NCBI RefSeq assembly: GCF_003386665.1
Contig: NZ_QTUB01000001.1
Span: 124,001 to 188,000 of the forward strand
DNA from: Xenorhabdus cabanillasii
Lineage (GTDB): Bacteria; Pseudomonadota; Gammaproteobacteria; Enterobacterales; Enterobacteriaceae
Direction of reading: 5' to 3'
DNA: 64,000 nucleotides
The translations under genes and the position numbers were made by a program. The number at the start of each line of letters is the position of its first letter. The stretch's first letter is position 1. Below are positions 43,010-54,220 of the stretch, piece by piece. The notes beneath the pieces were generated by a model. That model was not told where the DNA came from and made no database searches. It saw only the letters and a program-made list of their open reading frames with translations.

Positions 43010-43540
43010 TTACGCTTTTGAGGACAATTCTTCGAAGTTATGATTTTGGTTGGTGTAGATACAGATATCGCCAGCGATAGTCAGGGCGCGTTCTGCGATT
43101 TCCCGGGCGCTGAGTTCGGTGGTTTCCAGCATTGCGCGAGCAGCTGCTTGTGCATATGAGCCACCGGAGCCAATAGCGATAAGATCATTTTCCGGCTGAA
43201 TCACATCACCGTTACCTGTAATAATCAGAGATGTATTTTCATCTGCAACGGCAAGCAAAGCTTCCAGCTTGCGGAGCATTCTGTCTGTCCGCCAATCTTT
43301 GGCTAGTTCAACTGCTGCTTTAGTCAAATGCCCTTGATGCATTTCGAGCTTACGTTCAAACAGCTCAAACAGGGTGAAGGCATCTGCAGTACCGCCAGCA
43401 AAACCCGCGATGACTTTGTCATTGTAAAGGCGGCGTACCTTACGGACATTGCCTTTCATAACGGTATGACCCATTGTTGCTTGTCCATCACCACCGATGA
43501 TGACTTGGCCATTACGGCGAACACTTACGATTGTAGTCAC
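43010..43540 (-). CDS. hslV: HslV, peptidase subunit of the HslVU protease
   Basis: 176-residue proteasome-like peptidase. Thr2 ([13 protein letters not shown]) becomes the catalytic N-terminus. GGDGQATMG and [15 protein letters not shown] are conserved. Heat-shock operon hslVU in E. coli. Confidence 0.98.
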   Translation of the reverse strand: MTTIVSVRRNGQVIIGGDGQATMGHTVMKGNVRKVRRLYNDKVIAGFAGGTADAFTLFELFERKLEMHQGHLTKAAVELAKDWRTDRMLRKLEALLAVADENTSLIITGNGDVIQPENDLIAIGSGGSYAQAAARAMLETTELSAREIAERALTIAGDICIYTNQNHNFEELSSKA

Positions 43541-43668
43541 GAGTTAGCCCCTGGTTACAAAATAGAAGATGGCACACACGGTACTTTGGCTGGACAATGC
43601 CACGATTATTTATCAAAAGCACCGTATGTTTGTTATTAGAGATCAAGATGGGGGAAGTTTTTGATTTT

Positions 43669-44517
43669 TCAACCCCCAGCAGGGCGGAGAATACAGTTGG
43701 AAATCCCGGTATTGGCAATGCGATTGCGCATTTTTTCTGCACCATCTTTGCTCTTATACGGTCCCACTACAACCCGGTTCCAACTGTCTTTTGTTGTAAT
43801 CTTACTCTCAATACCGACTAACGCGAGGCTGGCACGGACGGATTCTGCCTGCTCTATAGTACGGAATGAGCCACATTGTAGCATTAATCTGGATTCATTT
43901 AGCGCTGTCTTTGGCTTACTGGTCTCATTGGATGTTTGAGACCGAGGTATTTGAGCCTGAGGTGATTGAAATTGCACCGATGGTTTATTCTCCTGTTGAA
44001 GTACCGGATTTTGCTGTGGAGTATATTCTGGAGATGGTTTTTGTACCGGTGGATTCACAAGGACGTGTGAGCGAGGAACTGGCTCACTGTTATATGGTAC
44101 TTCAGCTAATTGTGTTGGAGGCTGGCGCATATCTGCCTGCATTTGTTCAAGTAACTGGCGCTGTTCTGGCGTCAGTTCCGTTGGCCTGTTGTTCTGTTGG
44201 TTGGGCGTTGAAGAGGGGTCCTGCATTGATGGCAGGCCAACAGGTCGGTTTTCCAGCTCTTTGATATAACTCCAGCGTTCTTCTGGTATTGGTGGCAGAC
44301 CATGGCCTTTAAGCTGGTGAGTGATTGGTGGTGTATTTTGTACACTTTCATTTTTAGTATGTACGATGAAATAAAGTCCACCAATGAATGTGACCACCAA
44401 AGTGACGGCGATAGCTAATGTCGTCTTAGGTAGCCCTTGAGCCTGATTTTTTTTCTTACCAGTACCTTTCCGACGGGGATTGGAATGCCCGCGACTCACA
44501 TAATCTCGTTGTGCCAC
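43669..44517 (-). CDS. ftsN: cell division protein FtsN
   Basis: Bitopic division activator. The cytoplasmic start MAQRDYVSRGHSNPRRK binds FtsA. One membrane helix (TTLAIAVTLVVTFIGGLYFIV, residues about 32-52) is followed by a Pro/Gln-rich periplasmic linker. The C-terminal SPOR domain (RLMLQCGSFRTIEQAESVRA ... RVVVGPYKSKDGAEKMRNRI) binds denuded glycan. 282 residues, shorter in the linker than E. coli (319). Confidence 0.96.
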   Translation of the reverse strand: MAQRDYVSRGHSNPRRKGTGKKKNQAQGLPKTTLAIAVTLVVTFIGGLYFIVHTKNESVQNTPPITHQLKGHGLPPIPEERWSYIKELENRPVGLPSMQDPSSTPNQQNNRPTELTPEQRQLLEQMQADMRQPPTQLAEVPYNSEPVPRSHVLVNPPVQKPSPEYTPQQNPVLQQENKPSVQFQSPQAQIPRSQTSNETSKPKTALNESRLMLQCGSFRTIEQAESVRASLALVGIESKITTKDSWNRVVVGPYKSKDGAEKMRNRIANTGISNCILRPAGG

Positions 44518-44591
44518 TGTGTTTAATTCGCTGAGTTATTTAAAAAATTAAGGAGCAGATACCTAATGTTACTGAACATGTAGTTATTTGC

Positions 44592-45617
44592 CTAGCTTTT
44601 AGGCGAACAAGTACTCTCACGAATAAGCAATTCTGCATCTAATAATTGTGAACCTTTCGAAACCATACGGCCCTGGAGCTGTTCCAGCAACAAAAGCATT
44701 GAGTTATGTCCAATTTCATAACATGGCTGTGCCACAGTTGTCAGCGGCGGTTCGCTGTATTGCGCCATGTTGATGTTATCAAAACCAACAATGGACAGGT
44801 CTTCTGGTAATTTTAATCCCATTTTTTTAGCTTGCCACATTGCACCAATTGCCATGACATCACTATGGCAAAAAATAGCGCTGGGAGGTTCCGGCAGGGT
44901 AAGCAGGATTTTTGCTGATTCAGCGCCACTTTCATGGGTGAAGTCACCTCTGACTATATATTCATCACGGATAGGAACGCTGGTACGACGTAATGCCTGA
45001 ATATAACCCTGAAGCCGATATTGGCACAGTGGCATTGTATCTGGCCCGGTGATACAGGCGATGCGTTTGTGCCCGATTTTTTGCAGGTGATAGGTGGCAT
45101 TGAAAGCGGAGGTCAGATTATCGATATGGACAGTAGGAAGCCCTAGTTCAGGTGCAAATTCATTAGCCATCACCATGGGAGGCATATTTTTCTGCTCTTC
45201 TTTAGAGACATCGAAAGGAACATTTGAGCCAAGTAATATCATGCCATCAATGCGTTTGGTAATGAGCAGATTGATAAAAGCATGTTCTTGCTGTTGTTGA
45301 TGTTTACAGTCACCAATCAGAACCAAATAACCATGTTTTGCCGCAGTTTCTTCAATGCCGCGGATACTTTCATTGAAGAAAGGATCGCTGATATTCGGAA
45401 CGATAACCAGGATGGCTCTGGACTCATTTCGCCTCAAATTTTTGGCGAGATTATGCGGATAGTAACCTACTTCCAGTACGGCATTTTCGACTTTCTGGCG
45501 GGTGTGCGCAGAAACTTTATCAGGATTCATAAGTGTTCTTGATACAGTTGCGGTAGAAACACCAGCTACTTTTGCGACATCTTTCATTGTCGCTAATGCG
45601 CAATTCTTTTTTTCCAT
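44592..45617 (-). CDS. cytR: LacI-family transcriptional repressor CytR
   Basis: Represses nucleoside uptake and catabolism genes together with CRP. HTH at residues about 11-32 (TMKDVAKVAGVSTATVSRTL), hinge KVENAVLEVGYYPHNLAKNLRR, then a periplasmic-binding-protein-like cytidine domain. 341 residues equal E. coli. Located between priA and ftsN as usual. A perfect tandem repeat lies just upstream. Confidence 0.96.
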   Translation of the reverse strand: MEKKNCALATMKDVAKVAGVSTATVSRTLMNPDKVSAHTRQKVENAVLEVGYYPHNLAKNLRRNESRAILVIVPNISDPFFNESIRGIEETAAKHGYLVLIGDCKHQQQQEHAFINLLITKRIDGMILLGSNVPFDVSKEEQKNMPPMVMANEFAPELGLPTVHIDNLTSAFNATYHLQKIGHKRIACITGPDTMPLCQYRLQGYIQALRRTSVPIRDEYIVRGDFTHESGAESAKILLTLPEPPSAIFCHSDVMAIGAMWQAKKMGLKLPEDLSIVGFDNINMAQYSEPPLTTVAQPCYEIGHNSMLLLLEQLQGRMVSKGSQLLDAELLIRESTCSPKS

Positions 45618-45665
45618 AGTTCACTCCTCATGTTCTACAGGTAGCGAAACGATTGCTATCCGAAA

Positions 45666-45695
45666 TGAAAGTAAAAAAACTGAAAGTAAAAAAAC
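45666..45695. repeat. two-copy 15-base tandem repeat upstream of cytR
   Basis: TGAAAGTAAAAAAAC occurs twice without a gap (45666-45680 and 45681-45695), 48 bases upstream of the cytR start. Each unit has a 7-A run. Confidence 0.9.
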
Positions 45696-45725
45696 GCCAG
45701 TCATTCCTGTGGGGAAGCACTGGCG
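45688..45725 (-). terminator. terminator after priA
   Basis: Read on the minus strand, CGCCAGT / ACTGGCG with a 17-base loop is followed by seven T and TACTTTCAG. It lies 200 bases beyond the priA stop and upstream of cytR. Confidence 0.65.
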
Positions 45726-45925
45726 GCTCGTTTTCTACAGTCATATTAATAAATTCATTTTAAACCGATTAACAGTTCAACCCGTTACTTTGTTTACATA
45801 AAAAATGTGATATGCATCATTTCTTAGAGCTACTTCGCAAATTAAGGAAATAATTGTCACTGTTTTTTCATCGGCTTCTGCTCAATTTGGAGTTTTTACT
45901 GCAATAAACAATTGACTGTTTTTTA

Positions 45926-48145
<2,220 letters not shown>

Positions 48146-48346
48146 TTAATGGCAAGACTAAAGCAACATATAATGACAAAGAGTATCATAGCAAATCCGC
48201 GGATTTCATTGCGCAATAAAACGATATTCTGTATGATCCGCCGCCTTTGGTATAAAAATTACCGAACTTATTTTAATCAACACGACGTGTGGTGTCTGGC
48301 GGCGATAGGGCTGGATAGCGACGCGACCTTAACAGAGGTTTTCCCC

Positions 48347-48562
48347 ATGAAACAAGGTATTCATCCTAAATACGAAGAAATTACTGCATCTTGCTCTTGT
48401 GGTAATGTTATCAAAATCAAATCTACCGTAGGTCACGATCTGAACCTGGACGTTTGTGGTGAATGCCACCCGTTCTACACCGGTAAGCAGCGTGACGTTG
48501 CGACTGGTGGTCGTGTTGATCGCTTTAACAAACGTTTCACCGTTCCAGGTTTCAAGAAGTAA
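48347..48562 (+). CDS. rpmE: 50S ribosomal protein L31 (zinc form)
   Basis: 71 residues starting [20 protein letters not shown]. Cys16, Cys18, Cys37 and Cys40 bind zinc (C+ form). The frame is open upstream to 48149 but ATG 48347 behind CAGAGG is the family start. Followed by a strong terminator. Confidence 0.97.
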   Translation: MKQGIHPKYEEITASCSCGNVIKIKSTVGHDLNLDVCGECHPFYTGKQRDVATGGRVDRFNKRFTVPGFKK

Positions 48563-48654
48563 TAAAACTTCCTGCCTGTTATCCGGAATGCCACAAGCTT
48601 CTGTCCTTTAGGTCGGGAGATGTTAAGGAAAAAAGGTAATCTGGTAAAAGCGAA

Positions 48655-48688
48655 AACGCCCGGCGTATAAGCTACGGGCGTTTTTTTG
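48655..48688 (+). terminator. Rho-independent terminator after rpmE
   Basis: Stem AACGCCCG / CGGGCGTT with a 12-base loop and seven T. Confidence 0.88.
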
Positions 48689-48804
48689 CTATTAATATTG
48701 GTTGCATTTTAGTCTCAGAAACAATCGAGAATCATTAAGCTCTGAGGTATACTTCCTCATAATGCGTTATCAATTTGATAACAATGGAGCCATAGGCGAT
48801 TGCT

Positions 48805-49365
48805 ATGTTTTGTGAAATAAAAGTAGCCCAAATGGCTGCATACCTGCTGTCACAAGAGGGCGGGCGCATGGCATATCTGAAACTAATGAAACTTATGTAT
48901 CTGTCTGATAGGGAGTATATGAGGAGATACGGTGAATCAATTAGTGGTGACCGTATGGTCTCTATGCCTCATGGACCAGTACTTTCAAATTCACTCGATT
49001 TCATGAATGGCACTGTGCAAGGTTCGGATGCTGGCTGGGAAAAATGGATTATTGCTGCTGATAATAACGAGCTGGTTACAAAACTTCTTTTAGCTGACCG
49101 TGATGAATATGACGAATTAACAGATGCTGAAATAGAGGTTTTGAATAGTGTTTTTTCAGAATTTGGTCATATGACAAAGTGGCAGATAAGAGATTACACT
49201 CACACGCACTGTCCTGAATGGGTTGACCCTCACGGCAGTTCGTATCCGATTGATCCAAAGAGTATTTTCCTTGCGCTTGGCAAATCAGCCGAAGTTGCGA
49301 TAATGCTTGCTGATAGAATGCGTGAACAGAACCAGTTATATCAGATCGTTAGCAGGTTAGTATGA
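48805..49365 (+). CDS. Panacea-domain protein (DUF4065, SocA-like antitoxin)
   Basis: 186 residues. The Panacea signature is clear: AAYLLSQEGGRMAYLKLMKLMYLSDREYMRRYG, followed by SGDRMVSMPHGPVLS and a helical C-terminus (FGHMTKWQIRDYTHTHCPEW). Panacea proteins act as antitoxins against many unrelated toxins encoded next door. The gene is inserted between rpmE and metJ. Its stop overlaps the start of a decayed partner gene by 4 bases (ATGA), the usual layout of such pairs. The antitoxin itself has no visible defect. Confidence 0.85.
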   Translation: MFCEIKVAQMAAYLLSQEGGRMAYLKLMKLMYLSDREYMRRYGESISGDRMVSMPHGPVLSNSLDFMNGTVQGSDAGWEKWIIAADNNELVTKLLLADRDEYDELTDAEIEVLNSVFSEFGHMTKWQIRDYTHTHCPEWVDPHGSSYPIDPKSIFLALGKSAEVAIMLADRMREQNQLYQIVSRLV

Positions 49366-49765
49366 CAGTTAACTTTGCGCCTGTTAAAAAGGGAACCATT
49401 ATGATACTTACAGGCGCGAAAGACACCTATTTTTTATCTGTAGCGATCCTATATTTTATCCCTCGTTAATGAAATAATGCTTTCTCGCTGTTAATCTAAC
49501 GACTATTTATCCGGATATTCAGTATGATGATACCTGTATTTTAAATATTGGTGATCACCCCTTTGTTAAGCACAAAAGTTATATTTTTTATAAAAAAGCT
49601 GAATTATTGGGAGTCGGTACAGTAACAAGTCAAATTATTGCTGGAGATATTAGAGTATCAGAACCCTGCTATGACGATGTATTTGACAGAATACTGAAAG
49701 GATTTAATATCTCATCTCACGTAGCGCCTAAAATAAGAAAATTTTACAACAAATACCTTGTATGA
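49362..49765 (+). pseudogene. decayed partner (putative toxin) of the Panacea gene
   Basis: The ATG at 49362 opens MTVNFAPVKKGTIMILTGAK and runs to DT at about 49427; that frame then drifts to a stop at 49470. A second frame continues from 49427 as LFFICSDPIFYPSLMK, meets TAA at 49475-49477, and goes on as CFLAVNLTTIYPDIQYDDTC ... GDHPFVKHKSYIFYKKAELL ... KIRKFYNKYLV to TGA 49763. So one frameshift and one nonsense codon break a protein of about 133 residues. The family is unknown to me. The stop-start overlap with the Panacea gene suggests it was the cognate toxin. Confidence 0.75.
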
Positions 49766-49841
49766 TTTTGGGCTATGTACTCACATGAAAATGCTAGCCT
49801 GAATGGTATGTTACACCTGCCTTTCTGGCTAACATTTCTGT

Positions 49842-50159
49842 TCAATATTCCCAAGTCTCAGGATCGATCCCATGCTCACGCATTATGGCTTTTGCAGCTT
49901 CAGGGATTTCATCATGACGTTCTTTACGTAAATCATTATCGTTGGGCAAGGGTTGTCCAGTGAACGCATGGAGAAATGCTTCACACAGCAATTCGCTATT
50001 TGTTGCATGACGCAGATTGTTTACCTGACGACGAGTACGCTCATCTGTCAGTATTTTCAATACCTTTAATGGAATTGAAACCGTAATTTTTTTGACCTGT
50101 TCACTTTTTTTGCCATGTTCAGCATAAGGGCTGACATACTCACCATTCCACTCAGCCAT
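49842..50159 (-). CDS. metJ: methionine repressor MetJ
   Basis: 105-residue ribbon-helix-helix repressor using S-adenosylmethionine as corepressor. The beta strand [22 protein letters not shown] contacts Met boxes. Length and sequence equal E. coli closely. Divergent from metB, sharing a 290-base control gap. Confidence 0.98.
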   Translation of the reverse strand: MAEWNGEYVSPYAEHGKKSEQVKKITVSIPLKVLKILTDERTRRQVNNLRHATNSELLCEAFLHAFTGQPLPNDNDLRKERHDEIPEAAKAIMREHGIDPETWEY

Positions 50160-50370
50160 GAGATACCTTAAATATTTTTAAATCAAGCAACTGAAATCAG
50201 AAACAAAAGGAATTATTTCTGAGCTATGTTCGTGTCGATAATTCGGCATTTTAGCATATTTCCCCTATCGACTATATCGCTATGGTTAATCAATTCACAA
50301 AATATGCCCTAATCTGGCATAAAAAGCGGGGGGAATGATTGGATTATGTTATTAAACCGTAAATTATTTT

Positions 50371-50402
50371 GGATGTCTAGATGTATTGACGTCTATCTTT
50401 CT
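50371..50402 (+). promoter_or_regulatory. tandem Met boxes (MetJ operator) before metB
   Basis: Four contiguous 8-base units resembling AGACGTCT: GGATGTCT, AGATGTAT, TGACGTCT, ATCTTTCT. They lie 49-80 bases upstream of metB, in the metJ-metB gap. Confidence 0.8.
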
Positions 50403-50450
50403 GGAGGGTATTCTTTTGTGACTCCGAAAACAAGATAACGGGTAAAGATT

Positions 50451-51611
50451 ATGGGGTGTAAACAAGCTACGGTCGCAGTACAAAGCGGTACAAATATTGA
50501 TGAACAATATGGTTGTGTTGTCCCGCCTATCTATCTTTCCAGCACGTACAGTTTCACAGGGTTTAAGGAACCGAGAGCGCATGATTACTCACGGCGTGGT
50601 AATCCCGGTCGTGATGTTGTCCAGCAGGTTTTGGCTGAACTGGAGGGCGGAGCAGGTGCTGTTATGACCAGCAGTGGTATGTCAGCCATTCACCTGTTGT
50701 GCACCGTTTTCTTGCAACCGGGAGATTTATTGGTAGCACCCCATGATTGTTATGGTGGGAGTTACCGCCTGTTTGATAGCTTAAGCCGCCGTGGCGCTTA
50801 TGATGTTATTTTCGTTGATCAGGCGGATGATTCGGCACTGAAGCAGGCAATTGCTCAAAAGCCTAAATTGATCTTGATTGAAACACCAAGTAATCCATTG
50901 CTGCGTATTGTGGATATTGGGTACATCTGTGGTCTGGCTCGTGAAGCAGGTGCATTGACGGTAGTTGATAACACGTTTTTAAGCCCTGTGCTGCAAAAAC
51001 CATTGGATTTGGGAGCAGATTTAGTTGTCCATTCCTGCACAAAATACCTGAATGGGCATTCTGATTTGATTGCCGGTGCAATTATTGCCAAAGATCCCAC
51101 TCTGGCTGAAGATTTGGCATGGTGGGCGAATAATATCGGTGTGACCGGGGGAGCTTTCGACAGTTACTTGTTGTTGCGAGGCATTCGTACTTTGTCTGCG
51201 CGGGTACTTCTACAGCAAAGCAACACGGCTGCCATTGTGGAATATTTACAGCAACAGCCACAAGTGAAAAAACTTTACTACCCAGCGCTGAAAGATCATC
51301 CAGGGCATGAAATAGCTCTTCAACAGCAAACAGGCTTTGGCGCGATGTTGAGTTTTGAACTTGATGGTGATGAACAAACAATGCGTCGCTTTTTATCTGC
51401 GTTAAAATTATTTACTCTGGCAGAATCGTTGGGTGGTGTGGAGTCATTGATTTCTCATACAGCTACGATGACACATGCTGGTATGTCGGCAGAAGCAAGG
51501 AAACAGGCAGGGATTACGGACTCACTTCTTCGTGTCTCTGTGGGAATAGAAGATAGTCAGGATTTAATTGCTGATTTGGATAATGCATTTCAGGCAGCGG
51601 CAACGAGGTAA
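50451..51611 (+). CDS. metB: cystathionine gamma-synthase
   Basis: PLP enzyme joining O-succinylhomoserine and cysteine into cystathionine. PLP lysine Lys198 in LVVHSCTKYLNGHSD; other cofactor contacts in YSRRGNPGRD and SSGMSAIHLL. 386 residues equal E. coli. metL starts two bases after its stop. Confidence 0.98.
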   Translation: MGCKQATVAVQSGTNIDEQYGCVVPPIYLSSTYSFTGFKEPRAHDYSRRGNPGRDVVQQVLAELEGGAGAVMTSSGMSAIHLLCTVFLQPGDLLVAPHDCYGGSYRLFDSLSRRGAYDVIFVDQADDSALKQAIAQKPKLILIETPSNPLLRIVDIGYICGLAREAGALTVVDNTFLSPVLQKPLDLGADLVVHSCTKYLNGHSDLIAGAIIAKDPTLAEDLAWWANNIGVTGGAFDSYLLLRGIRTLSARVLLQQSNTAAIVEYLQQQPQVKKLYYPALKDHPGHEIALQQQTGFGAMLSFELDGDEQTMRRFLSALKLFTLAESLGGVESLISHTATMTHAGMSAEARKQAGITDSLLRVSVGIEDSQDLIADLDNAFQAAATR

Positions 51612-51613
51612 TC

Positions 51614-54049
51614 ATGATTGAACTGGCAACAGCAGGGGCGGAATCTGGCCGCCAGTTACATAAATTTGGCGGCAGCAGCCTTGCAGATGTGAAATGTTAT
51701 AAGCGGGTTGCGGATATTATGGCGAATTATAGCCAGCCGGGTGACTTGATGGTGGTATCAGCAGCAGGCAGTACGACTAATCAACTGATTGATTGGCTGA
51801 AATTGAGTCAGAGTGACCGTATTTCAGCTCATCAAGTTCAGCAATCCTTACGGCGCTACCAGCAAGAGTTGATCCGCGGATTATTGCCAGAAACCGTTGC
51901 TGAAACTCTGATCGCACATTTTATTGCTGATTTGGAAAGGTTGAGTGCGCTGTTGGATAAACCAATTAGTGACATTACCTATGCTGAAGTTGTTGGTCAT
52001 GGCGAAATATGGTCCGCTCGCCTGATGGCCGCAGTACTTGAATCACAAGGTATTCCTAGCACCTGGCTGGATGCGCGCCAATTTCTGCGAGCAGAACGGG
52101 CAGCCCAGCCACAGGTTGATGTCAATCTTTCCCAGCCTTTGCTGAGTCAGTTATTAGTCCAGAATTCCAATAAGCGCTTAGTAGTGACAGGTTTTATTTC
52201 CAGTAATAAGAAGGGTGAAACCGTGCTATTGGGGCGCAATGGCAGTGATTATTCTGCAACACAGGTTGGTGCATTAGCTGGTGCCAGAAAAGTGACAATC
52301 TGGAGTGATGTGGCCGGGGTTTACAGTGCAGATCCGCGCAAAGTTAAGGATGCGTGTCTCCTGCCATTATTGCGTCTGGATGAGGCCAGCGAACTGGCTC
52401 GTCTGGCAGCTCCTGTACTTCATACCCGTACATTACAGCCCGTTTCCGTCAGTGATATCGATTTGCAATTACGTTGTAGTTATCAGCCTGAGCAAGGCTC
52501 TACTCGCATTGAACGAGTTTTGGCGACAGGAACAGGTGCTAAAATCGTTACCAGCCACGATGATGTTTGCCTGATTGAGTTGCACTTTTCTTCTGCCCAT
52601 AACTTTAAACAAACTTATAAAGATATCGACTCGTTGTTAAAGCGTGCTCAAATCCGTCCTTTGGCGACGGGGTTGCATGCTGACTGCAATCTGATCCAGC
52701 TTTGTTATACCTCTGAAGTTGTTAATAGTGCCCTTGATGTTTTGCAGGATGCATCTTTGCCAGGAAAACTTTCCTTGCGTGAAGGATTATCATTGGTGGC
52801 TTTGGTGGGAGCAGGCGTAGGCAAAAATCCGCTACATAGCCACCGTTTTTATCAACAATTGAAAGACCAACCAGTTGAATTTATCTGGCATGCAGAAGAT
52901 GACATCAGTCTGGTTGCTGTATTGCGTCTGAGCCAGACATCGCACTTGATTCAAGGATTGCATCAGAGCCTGTTCCGGGCAGAAAAACGTATTGGATTGG
53001 TTCTGTTTGGAAAAGGAAATATCGGGTCACGTTGGCTGGAATTGTTTGCTCGTGAACAGAAAAATATCTCTGCACGCAGTGATTTTGAATTTATTTTGGC
53101 GGGAATTGTCGATAGCCGCCGGAGTCTGCTGAACTATCAGGGCATTGACGCAAGTCGGGCACTGGCATTCTTTAATGATGAAGCCACCATACGTGAAGGT
53201 GATGAACTGTTTTTATGGATGCGGGCACACCCTTATGATGATTTAGTGGTGCTGGATATAACGGCAAGTGAAGAATTGGCGAGTAACTATATAGATTTTG
53301 CCAGCTATGGTTTTCATGTGATCAGCGCCAACAAAGCCGCTGGCTCATCTGACAGTAACACTTACCGCATGATCCGGGATGCTTTTGCAAAAACAGGCCG
53401 TCATTGGTTATACAATGCGACCGTTGGTGCCGGGTTACCAATTAACTATTCCGTCAGGGACTTGCGGGAAAGCGGGGATACTATCCTGTCTATCAGTGGC
53501 ATTTTCTCCGGTACTTTATCGTGGTTATTCCTGCAATTTGATGGCACAGTTCCTTTCAGTGATCTGGTAGAACAAGCATGGCAACAAGGGTTGACGGAGC
53601 CTGATCCTCGTATTGATCTTTCCGGTCAGGATGTGATGCGCAAATTGGTTATCCTGGCTCGTGAAGCAGGTTATGAGATAGAGCTGGATCAGGTAAGGGT
53701 AGAATCACTTGTGCCGACAGAAGCCAGTGTTGGTTCTATTGAAGAGTTCTTCGAAAACAGTTCTGCTATTAATGAGCAGATGCTAAAACGGTTGAAAGCT
53801 GCGCGTGAAATGGGAATGGTATTGCGTTATGTTGCGCGTTTTGATGCTAAAGGTAAGGCGAAAGTCGGGGTGGAAGCTGTGCGTTTAGAACATCCTTTAG
53901 CTTCGTTATTACCGGGAGATAATGTCTTCGCCATAGAAAGCCGTTGGTATCGTGATAATCCATTGGTTATCCGTGGCCCTGGAGCCGGGCGAGATGTAAC
54001 TGCCGGAGCAATCCAATCAGATCTGAACCGCTTATCACAACTCTTATAA
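51614..54049 (+). CDS. metL: bifunctional aspartate kinase II / homoserine dehydrogenase II
   Basis: Catalyses the first and third steps from aspartate to homoserine for methionine. The kinase half opens with KFGGSSLADVKCYKRV and has GFISSNKKGETVLLGRNGSD. The dehydrogenase half begins about residue 460 (RIGLVLFGKGNIGSRWLELF). It carries the active-site region HVISANKAAGS and GIFSGTLSWLF. 811 residues (E. coli 810). metBL operon under MetJ. Confidence 0.98.
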   Translation: MIELATAGAESGRQLHKFGGSSLADVKCYKRVADIMANYSQPGDLMVVSAAGSTTNQLIDWLKLSQSDRISAHQVQQSLRRYQQELIRGLLPETVAETLIAHFIADLERLSALLDKPISDITYAEVVGHGEIWSARLMAAVLESQGIPSTWLDARQFLRAERAAQPQVDVNLSQPLLSQLLVQNSNKRLVVTGFISSNKKGETVLLGRNGSDYSATQVGALAGARKVTIWSDVAGVYSADPRKVKDACLLPLLRLDEASELARLAAPVLHTRTLQPVSVSDIDLQLRCSYQPEQGSTRIERVLATGTGAKIVTSHDDVCLIELHFSSAHNFKQTYKDIDSLLKRAQIRPLATGLHADCNLIQLCYTSEVVNSALDVLQDASLPGKLSLREGLSLVALVGAGVGKNPLHSHRFYQQLKDQPVEFIWHAEDDISLVAVLRLSQTSHLIQGLHQSLFRAEKRIGLVLFGKGNIGSRWLELFAREQKNISARSDFEFILAGIVDSRRSLLNYQGIDASRALAFFNDEATIREGDELFLWMRAHPYDDLVVLDITASEELASNYIDFASYGFHVISANKAAGSSDSNTYRMIRDAFAKTGRHWLYNATVGAGLPINYSVRDLRESGDTILSISGIFSGTLSWLFLQFDGTVPFSDLVEQAWQQGLTEPDPRIDLSGQDVMRKLVILAREAGYEIELDQVRVESLVPTEASVGSIEEFFENSSAINEQMLKRLKAAREMGMVLRYVARFDAKGKAKVGVEAVRLEHPLASLLPGDNVFAIESRWYRDNPLVIRGPGAGRDVTAGAIQSDLNRLSQLL

Positions 54050-54220
54050 AATACGACGCTTTCGGTCGGGATATTTCGCTTTCTGTCCCGACTAAACCTC
54101 CCAATTTGTTTGTTTCTGATATGACCAAATTGCTTGTTTTCTGGTATGAATAGTGTGTTTAGAAATAATGTGTTAGAAACAAACAAAACATGCATACAGC
54201 AACACAAGGTCAGGAATCAC

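Larger units (their letters stand above)
45618..45925. other. gap between priA and cytR
   Basis: Contains a 15-base perfect tandem repeat, the priA terminator hairpin, and cytR promoter DNA. AAAAATGTGATATGCATCAT near 45800 resembles a CRP site (TGTGAN6TGCATC), which would fit CytR/CRP control of cytR. Confidence 0.45.

Noticed and set aside
43866..44264. 132-codon plus-strand frame inside ftsN with a hydrophobic look
   Set aside because: Antisense of the Pro/Gln-rich linker of FtsN; no ribosome site or family match.
48149..48346. Upstream extension of the rpmE frame
   Set aside because: L31 proteins start at [11 protein letters not shown]; the extension covers the promoter region and has no family support.
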